NCBI GenBank assembly: GCA_022414725.1
Contig: CM039462.1
Coordinates: forward strand, 44,764,945-44,828,944
Source: Microglena sp. YARC
Taxonomy: Eukaryota > Chlorophyta > Chlorophyceae > Chlamydomonadales > Chlamydomonadaceae
DNA: 64,000 nt
Direction: 5' to 3'
Shown piece after piece: positions 18,178 to 30,371 of the stretch. How positions within the stretch are numbered: position 1 is the stretch's first letter; every line of letters starts with the position of its first letter. Below the pieces are notes generated by a model that saw only the letters and a program-made list of their open reading frames with translations, did not search any database and was not told the DNA's origin. Both the position numbers and the translations under genes were made by a program.

Positions 18178-19392
18178 ATGCCGACCCGAAATAAACACTT
18201 GACCTCCCCTAAATATTGCAGGCTTGCAGAGCCCGGTCTAATGCAGGGATACTTTGGATTCGTAATGCAGAAGTGCCCACATCTCGGGTCAATCCATATC
18301 ACCATGCCGGCCGTCAACCCCATATCCGCGCGCGGTCAAAATCATGCAGATACCATCCCCTTGAAGCATCCCACAAAGCAAGAACATAAACACATCGGCC
18401 CACCACAACTCGACCATGCAGGGATACTTTTGGATGTCTGAATTGACAAAACACCTCCCAAAATTCGCCGCTACACATGCCGACTCGGGACAACTCTTGG
18501 ACCCTCGTAGATGCCCAGGATGAATTCGGGTCCTTATCGCAAGAAGATACTTTGAACAATGCAGTATAACTGTTTGGAATCTACAACTCGACGTGGGTGA
18601 GATAAATCGAACAGATCTAAAATCCAGGATACTATTGCAAAGCCGACTCTAATGACCAGGTAAATTGGGGCTGTCGATATGCCAGCGATAAACTTCCCTG
18701 GATACTAATGCAGCCGCTGACGATTCGAAGGTCTCAATGCCGCCGCGAGGCCCCATCACCCCTACTTGGTCCAACATGCATGGATACTTGGATCCATAAC
18801 AATACGGCCACACACGTTGCCCAATTCAGGGTCTATCAGCGATCCACGATTTGATTAGATGCCAAGACGAAATTCGGGAAGCTAGCTCCATCAAGTAAGC
18901 AGCGATCACAATTCGATCTAAGCACAAAGGTTGACCATCAGGTCCGTAAAACCAAAATCCCCAGGACCCAACCTGGATCTAATGCGGGTGAATGCCGGTC
19001 AATACTAATGCAGTGTATAAAACTTTGCTATCTAAATGATTCGCCAGAAAGCCCTATGAATTCGCGGTACCCTAAATGCAAAGAAATCCAAACAGTTTGA
19101 ATCTTCCACAACCCAATGCCAGGCATACTTTGGCAACCCTCTCAAAACCACTGCCAGCCCGTTCACTTTAAGGGAAATCTAACCCACAAAAATGCGGTAA
19201 GCACCAGACTGACCCTTAACGGCCAATGAAAGACAAATACTTCCTGAATCTAATGCAGGTCAGAGACCTTCAGGGCCAGCGAAGATGCAGGATACTTTGA
19301 TCTAATGGCACGTGAATTCAACGTGGAACCAAAATGACAAACGCATCAATACTACTTGCGAGATCTCAAAAAATGAAAAATGCAGGAAAAAA
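18178..19392 (+). repeat. Scrambled repeat field beside the assembly gap
   Basis: A motif close to CTAATGCAGGGATACTTTGGAT recurs with heavy corruption, for instance near 18240, 18415, 18530, 18700, 18780, 19000, 19110, 19240 and 19280. Spacing is irregular and the sequence between copies is A/C-rich without open frames. It ends at the N run. It looks like a collapsed or error-laden tandem array. Confidence 0.6.
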
Positions 19393-20392
19393 NNNNNNNN
19401 NNNNNNNNNNNNNNNNNNNNNNNNNNNNNNNNNNNNNNNNNNNNNNNNNNNNNNNNNNNNNNNNNNNNNNNNNNNNNNNNNNNNNNNNNNNNNNNNNNNN
19501 NNNNNNNNNNNNNNNNNNNNNNNNNNNNNNNNNNNNNNNNNNNNNNNNNNNNNNNNNNNNNNNNNNNNNNNNNNNNNNNNNNNNNNNNNNNNNNNNNNNN
19601 NNNNNNNNNNNNNNNNNNNNNNNNNNNNNNNNNNNNNNNNNNNNNNNNNNNNNNNNNNNNNNNNNNNNNNNNNNNNNNNNNNNNNNNNNNNNNNNNNNNN
19701 NNNNNNNNNNNNNNNNNNNNNNNNNNNNNNNNNNNNNNNNNNNNNNNNNNNNNNNNNNNNNNNNNNNNNNNNNNNNNNNNNNNNNNNNNNNNNNNNNNNN
19801 NNNNNNNNNNNNNNNNNNNNNNNNNNNNNNNNNNNNNNNNNNNNNNNNNNNNNNNNNNNNNNNNNNNNNNNNNNNNNNNNNNNNNNNNNNNNNNNNNNNN
19901 NNNNNNNNNNNNNNNNNNNNNNNNNNNNNNNNNNNNNNNNNNNNNNNNNNNNNNNNNNNNNNNNNNNNNNNNNNNNNNNNNNNNNNNNNNNNNNNNNNNN
20001 NNNNNNNNNNNNNNNNNNNNNNNNNNNNNNNNNNNNNNNNNNNNNNNNNNNNNNNNNNNNNNNNNNNNNNNNNNNNNNNNNNNNNNNNNNNNNNNNNNNN
20101 NNNNNNNNNNNNNNNNNNNNNNNNNNNNNNNNNNNNNNNNNNNNNNNNNNNNNNNNNNNNNNNNNNNNNNNNNNNNNNNNNNNNNNNNNNNNNNNNNNNN
20201 NNNNNNNNNNNNNNNNNNNNNNNNNNNNNNNNNNNNNNNNNNNNNNNNNNNNNNNNNNNNNNNNNNNNNNNNNNNNNNNNNNNNNNNNNNNNNNNNNNNN
20301 NNNNNNNNNNNNNNNNNNNNNNNNNNNNNNNNNNNNNNNNNNNNNNNNNNNNNNNNNNNNNNNNNNNNNNNNNNNNNNNNNNNNNNNNNNNN
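19393..20392. other. Scaffold gap, exactly 1000 N
   Basis: One thousand consecutive N, a standard placeholder length, so the true distance is unknown. The left flank is repetitive. Confidence 0.98.
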
Positions 20393-23300
20393 GCGTGGAG
20401 GAACACCGGAGCGTACAAATCGGTGCTATAGTGCTTATACATCCCAGAATGCCTGCCACAAATCCTTCTATGTGAGGGGTCTGAGCTGTCCTTTAGTCTG
20501 GATTCTCTTCTTCTTCATAATATGTCTTGCTCGAACATAAGGAACAGTGGACGAATAAAGAGTCGGCCCAGCATCACACGCATCCTCCTATGAACACGTC
20601 AAGTCTTCGAGTGAGAACGCCGTGCAACCGGCGCATCCCATGCACGTGTGAAGGAACCTTCCATGGTCCACACACCCCTTTTTCGAACGCACTTGGAGGG
20701 AGGGCACATGGTGTCGAAGAGAAGGGATGTCCCCCATGAGGTACATAACACATGAACGCGACGCGCCCCTGCGAGATATGTAATCTGGACCTTCCCAAGA
20801 ACCAGTCACTCACCACTCGATCTGTGAATAATCATGAAGCCCGATCGATATAGACATTCAGTGTTTGGTAACAGTGCGTTTGGCTATGTACATTTCCACC
20901 TTGTAATGTACCATACACCAAAGCCCATTATATGCTTAGTGTGATTCCCTCATCAGAACACTCGTGTAACACGAAAGTGAGGAAACGAAAAACAGTTCAT
21001 TCGGTTACGTATTTGTTATCATTGAAACTAGCCTTGTTCATGATTAGTCATGGCGTTTACTTTGCAATGGCAACACGAATTTCGCTGAATAAATCACCCA
21101 TTCAAGTCTAGTTGAAACGATACACTGTCAATATTCACATCTCTGCACCCTGTGTTCATCATTATTTTAGCAGATAGATACGCAATCAAATGCATCGCAA
21201 GGACTTTTGCTTGTTGTTCTATTCAGACCTTCATCTTCTGATGCTGAAGCGAATTCAGTGGCCTATCAGACACGTTCTTCAAAACCCAAAGAGTGATTTT
21301 TTCTTTTTTATCCAAAAGTTTGTAAGTAGAGTGCCATGAAATAATAACAGTAGATAGCTAAAACCAAAAGCAAAGAGTAGTTCTACCCTCTTTCGGTGGT
21401 GATTAACAGTGCTTCTTTCTCGAGGGGAAATGATACTCACCCCGTATCTATTATCAGGACCTCTCACTGAAGAGATTTTTATGTGGGGTTTTCCCCAGAC
21501 GTAACAAGGTCGAACCGGAAGGCAACGAAGCCGAAAGTCGAAGTCGCCCAAGCAGGGGTCTAAAGATTACATCCAAGCAATGAATGCGAATGCCACCAAG
21601 AGACGTTCTCTTTGGCCCACACCAAATTCCTTAATTTTCATGGCACCAGATATCTCTCTCTTATATACTCGTCTCTCCTTTCCACGTCCGGTATCTGCAT
21701 AGAATGCAGCATGCTCGGCAATACCCTATATTGAAAAGTCCGGTACGACGACAACTGGTTGCGTTTGATAGCCGTCCAACCTACACGAGTAACTTCTGCG
21801 ACTTACGAGTAGCGCTGCTCTATTCATCTCGTGAAACATCCAATGGCGGGGATCAAGATATCACCTAACCGAATAGTAGCCATGGTTACATCTAGTGCGT
21901 GAAAATTACACGTCCGTTTCGCAATTTCATTCGCGAAATTTAGACCGCGGCCGGATCTTCGTACCCAGCGATCTAGATAATCAGTTCTCTGGAGCATCAT
22001 CGTTGTGATGAGGCGCACCCATCTTCGAATTCACAAATGAATCGGCTTCGCTCATTGCAACTGCGTGCTCCGATACATCCAAAAACATAAAGTTGCTTCC
22101 CTCACCGCCACACCATGTTCAATTCTAACACCGACGTTCTCCCCCTCAACCTCCTCCACACAAATGTGAATCGAGAAACTATAAATGAACATTGTCCGTA
22201 CCATAGCATCGCCCGCAAGGTACTCTCGTACTTCCCCGGACGCGTCCCCGTCAGGCTTCCCGAAGATTTCCTCACGCCCCTCAGTGCGACCACATTCCCT
22301 CATCGTTCGATCATCTCAAGCTCGTTCAAAAGCATGCGCAAACAAAACCGCGAATCGTGACGTTGACGCGCATGCACCCGCATTCCCTAAAATCTGACCG
22401 ATTGGAGACGCTCATTTATCGTCTAAAGCAACAGGGGTTCACACGACCGTCGCCAGAGTAGACGCAAATTGCACGAGCGAGATGAGCGCTCAGTTGGAGA
22501 CGTACGAGGCCACACCGCCGGATTTAGGCGGATGATGTGGATATGATGTGCATCATGAGGGGATGATATGTGATCTATGATTGACATGCGTGTCCGTCAA
22601 ATGTGCAAGGATTTTCCCTGCTCCTCTTCACGCCGTGCGAGACTCCTCGTCATTCTGGCAAGCGGGTCCGTCGTTGCATGGCGAGTTCGATCCGCAACTA
22701 GGCGCGTGAAGTACCGTCCGGGGTACCGGCATTCTCTCCCCTGAGTTGCGCCCGGCTACGCATGCAAAAATCAACAATGTCGCCGAATGCCATAGCGGCA
22801 ACGGACATCGCATAATCGAGGTGTACTCCCGCTGGATTGAGCGGTGCTTCCTGTGGCAGGCACTTCAGCACGAGGTACGCTCGTTTTCGACACGGGCTAC
22901 CGGTCGAATCGGACCTACTCGATCATATCGGGGCTGCTGCGAGCCGGGTTCCAGAGGGTCTGGAGCGTATATTGGAGTCGCTCGACGCCTGAGAACAAAA
23001 CTGAGAGCTGATAAGCGTTTTAATTGATCACTGACCGCGGCACTGAGCTTGGATTTTCCGCTTCGTTCGAGAGCTGCACATTCTAGAGACCTTGCGTTCA
23101 CATGAAGAAGATCGACAAATCGTTGTACGCGCGCTACGTCACATGCTCACACGCCCTTTCTCCAGTCACCAGAAACGCAACAGTGACCGTGTATCATGCA
23201 CGCATCTTGTTCTACCCCGTGGTGGTGGTGCAGATGGAGACCCGGATCTTCAGGCGTACCGCATCGCCTCAAAAAAGAAAGAAAATCGGGGGACCATCTG

Positions 23301-25035
23301 CGGAAAAGGGGGGGGAAATCGCTCTGATATCCTTGGCAATCGACTTTAGGCATGACAACAACGAATCCTCGAGGAGAACAGAGAGCGCACCTTTGTCGTC
23401 GACATGGTGAGCGCTGCGCGGCCGCACCGTTGAAAAAACAAAACCTCGCATCAAGGAAAAGAGGACGACGACACATGCATGACCTTGCGGCTGACGATTC
23501 GACTTTCGACCCCGCCTGTGAACATGTAGACCTCTCACGAGTGGCGGATTCATTTGCCACGTTGCCGATCTGCTGACGCGAACTCGGTGCACCATCGAGA
23601 CTTGCTACCGCCACTCACTAAGAAGGATTCAGATGGCCAGCTGGGTGCCAATGCATTCTCGAGCGTGGATCACCTCTTTCACATAGGTATTCGTCGTACC
23701 GGACAAGTACTTCCAGGAAACGAGGCGCATAACGATGTAACGACGGATCAAACACGAACAAGATGGGATGCCTCTTAGATATTTTAGAACACGCAACCAA
23801 AAAGGCGGCGGCTAGACATGTAGCAAGACGCCGTGTTGCCTTAGAGAGCTCGTTGCCGTCGAAGGGTCGCGAGATTCCGTTCGAGATATTGGACTATGTG
23901 GGATCGACTTCCTAGAACGCAACTGGAGGAACTCGTTGTTGTGGCATCAAAAGCATCATCATCATCTAACAAGAGTCATAAAAATACAACAAAACATAAT
24001 GACTCCGCAACATGTTTTGATAGTTGAGACGCGCTGGTGTGCCTTGAAAATTATATAGACAAGAGAGCCTTACGACGTGTTCCGAAAAAACCCTTACGAC
24101 ATTGCGTCCCCAACCAAGGTGCGCCACCCATGTTGTGTTCGTCCCCTCTGATGAAAAAGAACACTGAGACCCCTATATTCCTCCTTTATGTCGGAAGAGG
24201 ATCGTGTCCCCTACGACTCCAGAATCGTCAACTTTATCTGTGATGGACGATCCTTATGTTCAAGTGTTGGGGTTACCATGGGGAAGGTCCTAGCTGGACG
24301 TTGCACCGTTCAACTACGTTGGCATAACGACATCTAACGTCGCGTGGCATAGAGCGTCTGTGGAGCACGTCGTCCTTGAGAACCGGGCATGTGGCCCGCC
24401 AATATCTGCGTATCGTCTTCTAGTCGACGCGACACTCCGTTGTACTCCTCGAGAAGGAGAGAGGGTTCCTTGCCCCTCCTGGAATAAAGGAATATTGCCT
24501 GCTCATTGAACTTGGATGCGAAAATTCGGCGGGGTTTATGCGCCCTGTCCAGGTTGGGCGCACATGAGCAGCAACCTGCTTACCCCCCCCAAAAAAAAAT
24601 TAACACAATGAAACGTATGTTGTAATGGTTTGAGCCTGATCCTGAGAACAACAGGCTCGTTTTATCATACATTTGTCATCCATTCTTTGTAACAATAATG
24701 GAGAGCGAAGTTGTAGAGCGGCTCGAAAGTGTTCTGGAAGATTATTTAGGTATCTTTTGTCGCTTTTCGTCTTGTTCCAGTGAACGAAAACCAAGTAGAA
24801 TATAATGAATGTACATCAAGACCGAGCCGATAGCCGAGATCAAGCCTGAGAAGAAAATACTTCCCCACAAAACTCATTATCCAAGTACAGGTTTCGTGTT
24901 TCACACGCTCCAAGATCACATCCACGTGGGGTACGAAGGCGTTTCCTGAGAACTTTTCTTCATCGTGTTTTTTTTAAAATGCATATCCATTTTTATTCAA
25001 AGCTTACCACACAATCTCCCTTCACCCGACTCATC
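20393..25035. other. Gene-poor region, no confident gene
   Basis: No frame above about 155 residues and none with a recognisable domain. Short open stretches on both strands (for example 22052-22303 minus, 23147-23614 minus, 24600-24794 minus) have no supporting motif. A minus-strand stretch at about 24770-24860 encodes a hydrophobic segment (SIFFSGLISAIGSVLMYIHY) that may be a scrap of a membrane protein. I see no tRNA or repeat array here. Confidence 0.5.
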
Positions 25036-25583
25036 CTACACAGGATTGGGTTTAGAAGTGGTGCCTGCACCTGCTTGCGATGAAGGAGAAGGGCAGGAAA
25101 CTCTTTTGGGGAAATTATCTAGTGACGGCGAGGTCGTCATTGCAGGTGCGTGTTGCGTGCTAGAGATTCCGGATGTCCGACTCGATCTCATCCACCTTTT
25201 CGTCCTGCTCTCATGCTCTTCTACGTACTCAAGTATGCGGTTCTCGATCATATCCACCGCGAAGAAGTTCAGTTGCACGCGACCGTCGTTCTCTATTTTT
25301 AAATCCGATCCGTAGTGGAACAGTATTCGGTCGCGGCGCGCGAAAGGGTCGAATTGCTGTTTTTCGTGAGTAAGCCTTAAGCTGCATACATATTGTCGGT
25401 ACACATTAAGAGAAGCGATGCTATTGGCTGTGTATCACCACGTTGTGCGTTTTGGCATAGTTCGTCACAAACCAGTTCAATCAACCGAAGAGATATCTTG
25501 GAGGACATATTTGAAACGTCAGTCGAAGAAGCCCCAAGGCTGTTGCTGCACGGACCACCAGAATAACATAGACCTAGGCGCAT
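25036..25583 (-). pseudogene. Conserved giant-virus-type protein with frameshift
   Basis: A minus-strand ATG at 25583 opens a frame with SKISLRLIELVCDELCQ and RGDTQPIASLL; another frame continues with YRQYVCSLRLTHEKQQFDPF, RRDRILFHYGSDLKI, QLNFFAVDMIENRILEYVEE and a Ser/Pro-rich tail to 25036. The core (FDPF..RDRI.F.Y followed by QLNFF...I...ILEYIE) resembles a protein of unknown function that I associate with mimivirus-like genomes. The frames join near 25390-25410 by a single-base shift. Function unknown. Confidence 0.5.
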
Positions 25584-26391
25584 GATGTGCGCAATCCAAT
25601 CAAGTGCCTGCTAAAAAAAAACTGGGAGACAACGATAGCATCAGTATATCTGCCCTAGACATCATGGTGGCTTCGTCTCGACTTAGTTACAAAAAACGGA
25701 GGTTGCAACTTGTTTTTATTTTGACAAGCTCATTATTTGTTACCCTTATGCACATTCACCTAGTACTGATTATATTTCAGTCGCAGCAAGAGACCCACCA
25801 ATGGCCATGGGACGGAGTCCTGCATCTTGTCCATTGAAGTTCTTCCACACCTCCTCGAAGTGCCTCTGGGGATGCGATGGAGACTTCATAGCATCGTACG
25901 TGTCATGGTTTAGAACGATTGCTGCAAGACAGTGTTGGGATGTCGAGACAGGGACCCCTCCTGTGGAGGTAGACCCGCATCTCCCCCGACTCTGACGTTA
26001 CCGAGCGCCTAGCCCGTTACCCAATGACTTATGCAGAGACGTCGCCCGCCGAATGACGTACGAGAGCCGTCGCCACCGGCCTGAATGACGTACGAGAAGC
26101 CGTCGCCACCTGAATGACGTACGAGAGCCGTCGCCACCACCACCACATACGTATTCCCCGCTACGGTGTACACACACGAAGGGGACATAGTCGTAGGGCC
26201 ACCCACCAAGAATTTATTAGGGGGCACCTACCGCTACGCCATTGTGCACCCCCCCTCCTCCTCATACTCGCCCCACAGCTTCCTTGGCACTTACCAGATG
26301 TTATGCGGCTGCTGATTGCTCCATCGTACATTGGTGTTGTGTCTGTTGATTCATTCTGTACAATCTTGTATACACTTGTTATCAAATTTTA
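25584..26391 (+). other. No confident gene
   Basis: A plus-strand frame ending at 25837 encodes a possible membrane segment (LQLVFILTSSLFVTLMHIHL) but lacks a convincing start. The remainder holds the tandem repeat at 26051-26150 and no recognisable gene. Confidence 0.35.
26051..26150 (+). repeat. Tandem repeat of about 30 bases, three units
   Basis: Three copies of AATGACGTACGAGAGCCGTC followed by GCCACC, with small length differences between units. No coding role seen. Confidence 0.85.
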
Positions 26392-26620
26392 TTATTCCGC
26401 CGACTACAGTCGGTTGGATAACAGTAAAATGAAACATTACAATATTTCTTAAATAAAGTGGGACACAACTATATAATCTTCCGTTCGAAGCAAACAATGT
26501 AAAAGCTTTCCTTTACCTGTAATGGGCGGTGTTCCTGCATTCCCGGCGGATTTTTTGAAATTTCTACTCAGAATTTTAGAGTCTCCGGAACGACTCGCTA
26601 TCCTGATATATCAGCACGAG
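26392..26620 (+). mobile_element. Composite of transposon ends
   Basis: 26392-26440 carries both orientations of a mariner-type terminus (CCGCCGACTACAGTCGG and AACAGTAAAATGAAAC). 26447-26470 matches the Fanzor-b terminus (CTTAAATAAAGTGGGACAC). 26519-26620 is a diverged family-B MITE fragment (AATGGGCGGTGTTCCTGCAT). Three families stacked in 230 bases. Confidence 0.7.
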
Positions 26621-26738
26621 GAATCCCAAATCCGCTCCAGACCATGTTTCGCACCCACTATTTCATGGGGGGACCAGAATGCCCGTCCGTTGAACTTGTC
26701 GCATTTAAATTTGAAAATATGTGTAATAGAAAACATAT

Positions 26739-28430
26739 ATGTTCTGGTATGCAGCAGCGCCCTTGTCCGATGTCCAAGATATAAACACTCTGCTCTACCT
26801 AAATCCGGAGCTATCCGCGTACAGCAACGTGCGCACTATCGAGGATGCCCTGGTTCACTTCGACGCCTACTCGAACCTACCCAATGTCATGCCCACGCTA
26901 CCGGTGGGTTTCGACGCCAAAGTCTACAATAGGCGCGCAGTCGAACGTGAGCATACTAAACCGCGTCATCCGCGACGCGATCGCGGGGTAGACGGCGTGG
27001 ACCCGTTCTCGCCGTCTATAGACCGAAGGGAGTGTTCGTAGCGACGCTCATGTGCGGAGCCAAGGTTCGCACTCTATACCAGGCCGGATCGAACTTCCCG
27101 CTACTCGATCAACCTGGTAGCCGACTTCACATCGACGACCCTGCAACCGGAACGACCGCATCCGTCTAGTCCAGCACGACAACGGGTTCATAGTGGAGGC
27201 TGCAGTCCTAGAGGTATCCTACGAGAGATCACGCATACTCTCGCCCCCGACCAACCCCCGCGTGAGGGCTGCTCTCGCAAGCAACATCTGGTACCTTCGA
27301 TGCGTTCGGTATAAGGATATACGATCCACTGCGCCAGGCGCGAGTGTCCTTCGCTAGGACGGCCATGCAGTCCGGTGGCGTCTTCCCGTCCGGACCAGAG
27401 GCGTACCTTCCAAGGAGTTCGTGTACGACATTACCAGCTGATGTATCCCGAGACGCGGGGCCTTGGGTTCTCCGACACCTACCTCGACTACCGCCGTAAG
27501 TGGGAGCGCGTGGACGCCTACCGCATACGCGGCCCGTCTGATCTCTGAACATCCAGCCAACCCTAACGCGTCTGGTTTGATTGCTGGGGGGGGGGGCAGT
27601 AATGTAGTGGGGGTGGTACAGTCATCCGGGAACATCTCTGTGTTGGACACGTTGACGGTAGGGTACGGTGACTTTTCATGGATGTCGCCATCGAACGTAT
27701 CTCTCGCTGAAGGGTACGTGCGCATCTCTACGGACTCATTCGCGGCAGGGTTCGATTCCAGCAACAACCTGTACGCCACCGCCCAGTACGCGTCGATGTG
27801 CAGCAACCTCGTCGTGGGGTTCGACTCCGCCACCGTGAGGTCCGACATGGAGTGCATGGGCGCTCTTACCATAGGGGCGACCTCCTTCAACGGGGCGTCG
27901 CCACCCTCTGTTGGGGCGCTCGTCGTGGAGGAGGGTGACGCCGGGTACGGGAGTTCGGAGCTCAAGGCGGCGGTGCAAGTGCGGGATATGATGCATATCG
28001 GAGAGACTCTCGGGATAGGAACATCCAACCCCGACCCGACATTGACGAACGTGCGTCTCGCAGTGGGAGGCGACATATTCGCCACTGGTACCGTGGTCAC
28101 TCTATCTGACAGAGACGCCAAGACGGATGTGGTCGTAATCGAGGACCCGCTTCACCGCGTCAGAGGGATGCGCGGGTGCACTTTCTTCATGAAAGATTCC
28201 ATAAGCGGTGATGGTTCGGATACGAGGCGACGACACACCGGTCTCATCGCGCAAGAGGTTCAGGAAATCCTACCCCGAGGCAGTGTACCGCACCCCATGC
28301 GGGTCGCTTAGCGTTGCCTACGGCAATCTTGCGGGATTGCTTGTAGAGAGCATCAAGGAGCTAGTAGACAGACTCGAACACGTGGAAGACAAGCTGATTA
28401 TCACACGAAAAAAAACTGATTTTTGTTGAA
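26739..28430 (+). pseudogene. Second S74-chaperone fibre protein, multiply frameshifted
   Basis: From the ATG at 26739: APLSDVQDINTLLYLNPELS, IEDALVHFDAYSNLPNVMP. Pieces in other frames follow at about 27030-27165 (GAKVRTLYQAGSNFPLLDQP, RLHIDDP) and 27178-27300 (HDNGFIVEAAVLEVSYERSR). A long frame at about 27463-28290 carries beta-type repeats and the S74 core (TLSDRDAKTDVVVIEDPL, FFMKDS, GLIAQEVQEILP). The end is in a further frame (PEAVYRTPCGSLSVAYGNLA, LLVESIKELVDRLEHVEDK). The LSD serine and the coiled-coil tail are present. At least four frame breaks. It is a paralogue of 3637-5073 in its C-terminal domain only. Confidence 0.65.
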
Positions 28431-28647
28431 TTTTAGTTAAATAATGTTACAGTATATTGAATCAATTCCAATTCTCAATGTACCAACATGACCCCATGCT
28501 ACATCACAAATTGTAACACGAAAACGTTTTGATGTATTCTGGTTTCAGGGGATATCATTCAAATTATACTGAGTGTCCCAAAATTATTTGAAACAATTAT
28601 GAAGAAGAATGGCGAAACCGAATCCATGACGATCGTCATGTTCAGCT

Positions 28648-30371
28648 TTATTCATCATAATTTAATCCACAAAGTTGCATGTGGAACACCTTCACCAACT
28701 TCGTTCGTGGTGGCCTCCGTGCTCGTGCGACCAGCTGCTTGAACTTCGATGGAGTGAGGGTGTGCGTCACGATAATGACATCAGCTTGGGGAATGTTCAG
28801 ACCTTGTGCAGACCCTGTGTTCATTATGAGGACCGTCTTCTCCTTTCCAAACTTCAACAGTTGCTTCTCCTGTGTCAGGTAGGTCCCAATCAGCTGCGTC
28901 GTGTATCCAAACCTAGACACACACTTCTCTACCAATTCCTGCATATCTTCGCCCATAGTGGTGTCCCTAAAAACGATGATGTTGACGTGATCGCGTCTCT
29001 GCTCCGCATCCTGTAGAATCGTGTGCACAAGGTCGATGGTCGACCGCACGGTTCGCATGCGATCAAATGTTGTCCAAGAACTCCTCTTCGCTTACAGGGT
29101 CTGGCAACTGTGTCGTGAAGTCTAGAGGAAGCAGTGCGTCGCAACCTCTGCAAACAGGGATGCACAGCTTTCCATCCTTTCTTCGCTGCTCAAAGCAAAT
29201 ATCATAAAACTTTGCAAGGAACGCTGCGTCAGCCCTCCTGCTGCAGCATGGCATGCGGACAGTGTTGTTGCACTTGTCTATTTCTCTTAGAGACACAAAA
29301 CAGTACTTCTGACAGGTTAGCTCATGTAAAGAATCTTGGTAGGTGACATTTTTTCATCAGCTTTCCGAGCTGTATCGTATCCGTAGGTAGCGACTTCTGG
29401 ATATCATTGACGCTTTTAATGTCCAGCTTCTGTACCTCATGGAGGGTGTCCAACGTTTTAGTGAACTCGTTCAGTTGATTGAACACGACAGGAGGGTACC
29501 TTGTCATGTCCACATACACCGACACCACGTATCTGTCGCATTTGATGGGTGGCATAGTGATCAAGTGCCTCATGTACTGGGGGTATTTGCACGTACTTGA
29601 AGAGTGTGTGCCGGTGACCAGCCAAATGAAGATGTTTGGGATCAATATACCACTAGGAACAATAACGAGTCGGCTTCGTCGATGATCAACCTTCGCACAC
29701 ATCTGTGCGTGTTTGAAGAGTTGAGCCTTTTCATAAGACGACTGTAGGCGAAGCAGGAGAAAAAATATGACCACTTTTCGCGTTTGAAATGTTGTCTACC
29801 AGCGTCTCAGTGCACATCTTGACGTGCGATGGGACAGATATGATGCGACTTTCCGGTACACCCATCTTATTCATGGTGTCATACCAGTAGGAGACAAGGT
29901 TTGCACTTGCGATGACGAATGTCACGTTTCCCCAGACGCGCATATCCTCTTTACTCATCATGGGGATGCTGGCGTAGCAACGTGTGGAATAGGAGGATTT
30001 ATCCCTGACCGTGTCGTATGGGTTAACTCCATGAGTGTCCGCGTTGCACTCTGATGTGTTGAGCACCAAAGACGCCACGAATGATCGCTGTCTTTGCCGC
30101 TTCCTGGTGGCATACCCATTATCCCCATCCTCGGGCGCTCGTTGGTGTTTCTCCACTGATTCATGTACTGAGATTCCAAGTCGTAGGCCTCCATGCTTTG
30201 GCACCACTTCAGGCATTTCTTCTGATGAGTCCACGGATCGTACCAGTCGCCCCACACGGTGGTCATTGTGGTCAGGTAATGCGAAGCTCCGTTAAGAGAA
30301 AACGAGTCGAAAATGAATACGATAGGTATGTGTTGGAAAGAGCGTCGTCGATTAAATATAGGTATTGTCAA
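28648..30371 (-). pseudogene. DEAD/SNF2-type helicase with zinc insert, several frameshifts
   Basis: Minus-strand pieces in order: WYDPWTHQKKCLKWCQ and a Walker A GIMGMPPGSGK (about 30160); FVIASANLVSYWYDTMNKMG (motif Ia region); LIIDEADS (about 29665, Walker B); PPIKCDRYVV; a Cys-rich insert CQKYCF...PCCSRRADAAF...CIPVCRGC (about 29110-29320); then NIIVFRDTTM, LIMNTGSAQGLNIPQADVII and VARARRPPRTK (helicase C-terminal domain). This is the giant-virus SNF2-like helicase architecture with a zinc-binding insertion, akin to poxvirus transcript-release helicases in its core. At least four frameshifts break it. A plausible true start is the in-frame ATG near 30266. A role in transcription termination or chromatin is inferred. 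Confidence 0.65.

Noticed and set aside
19302..20540. Frames of about 360-390 codons across the gap
   Set aside because: They consist of unknown residues from the N run.
27354..28121. 255-codon minus-strand frame
   Set aside because: Antisense to the second S74 protein, whose motifs are convincing.
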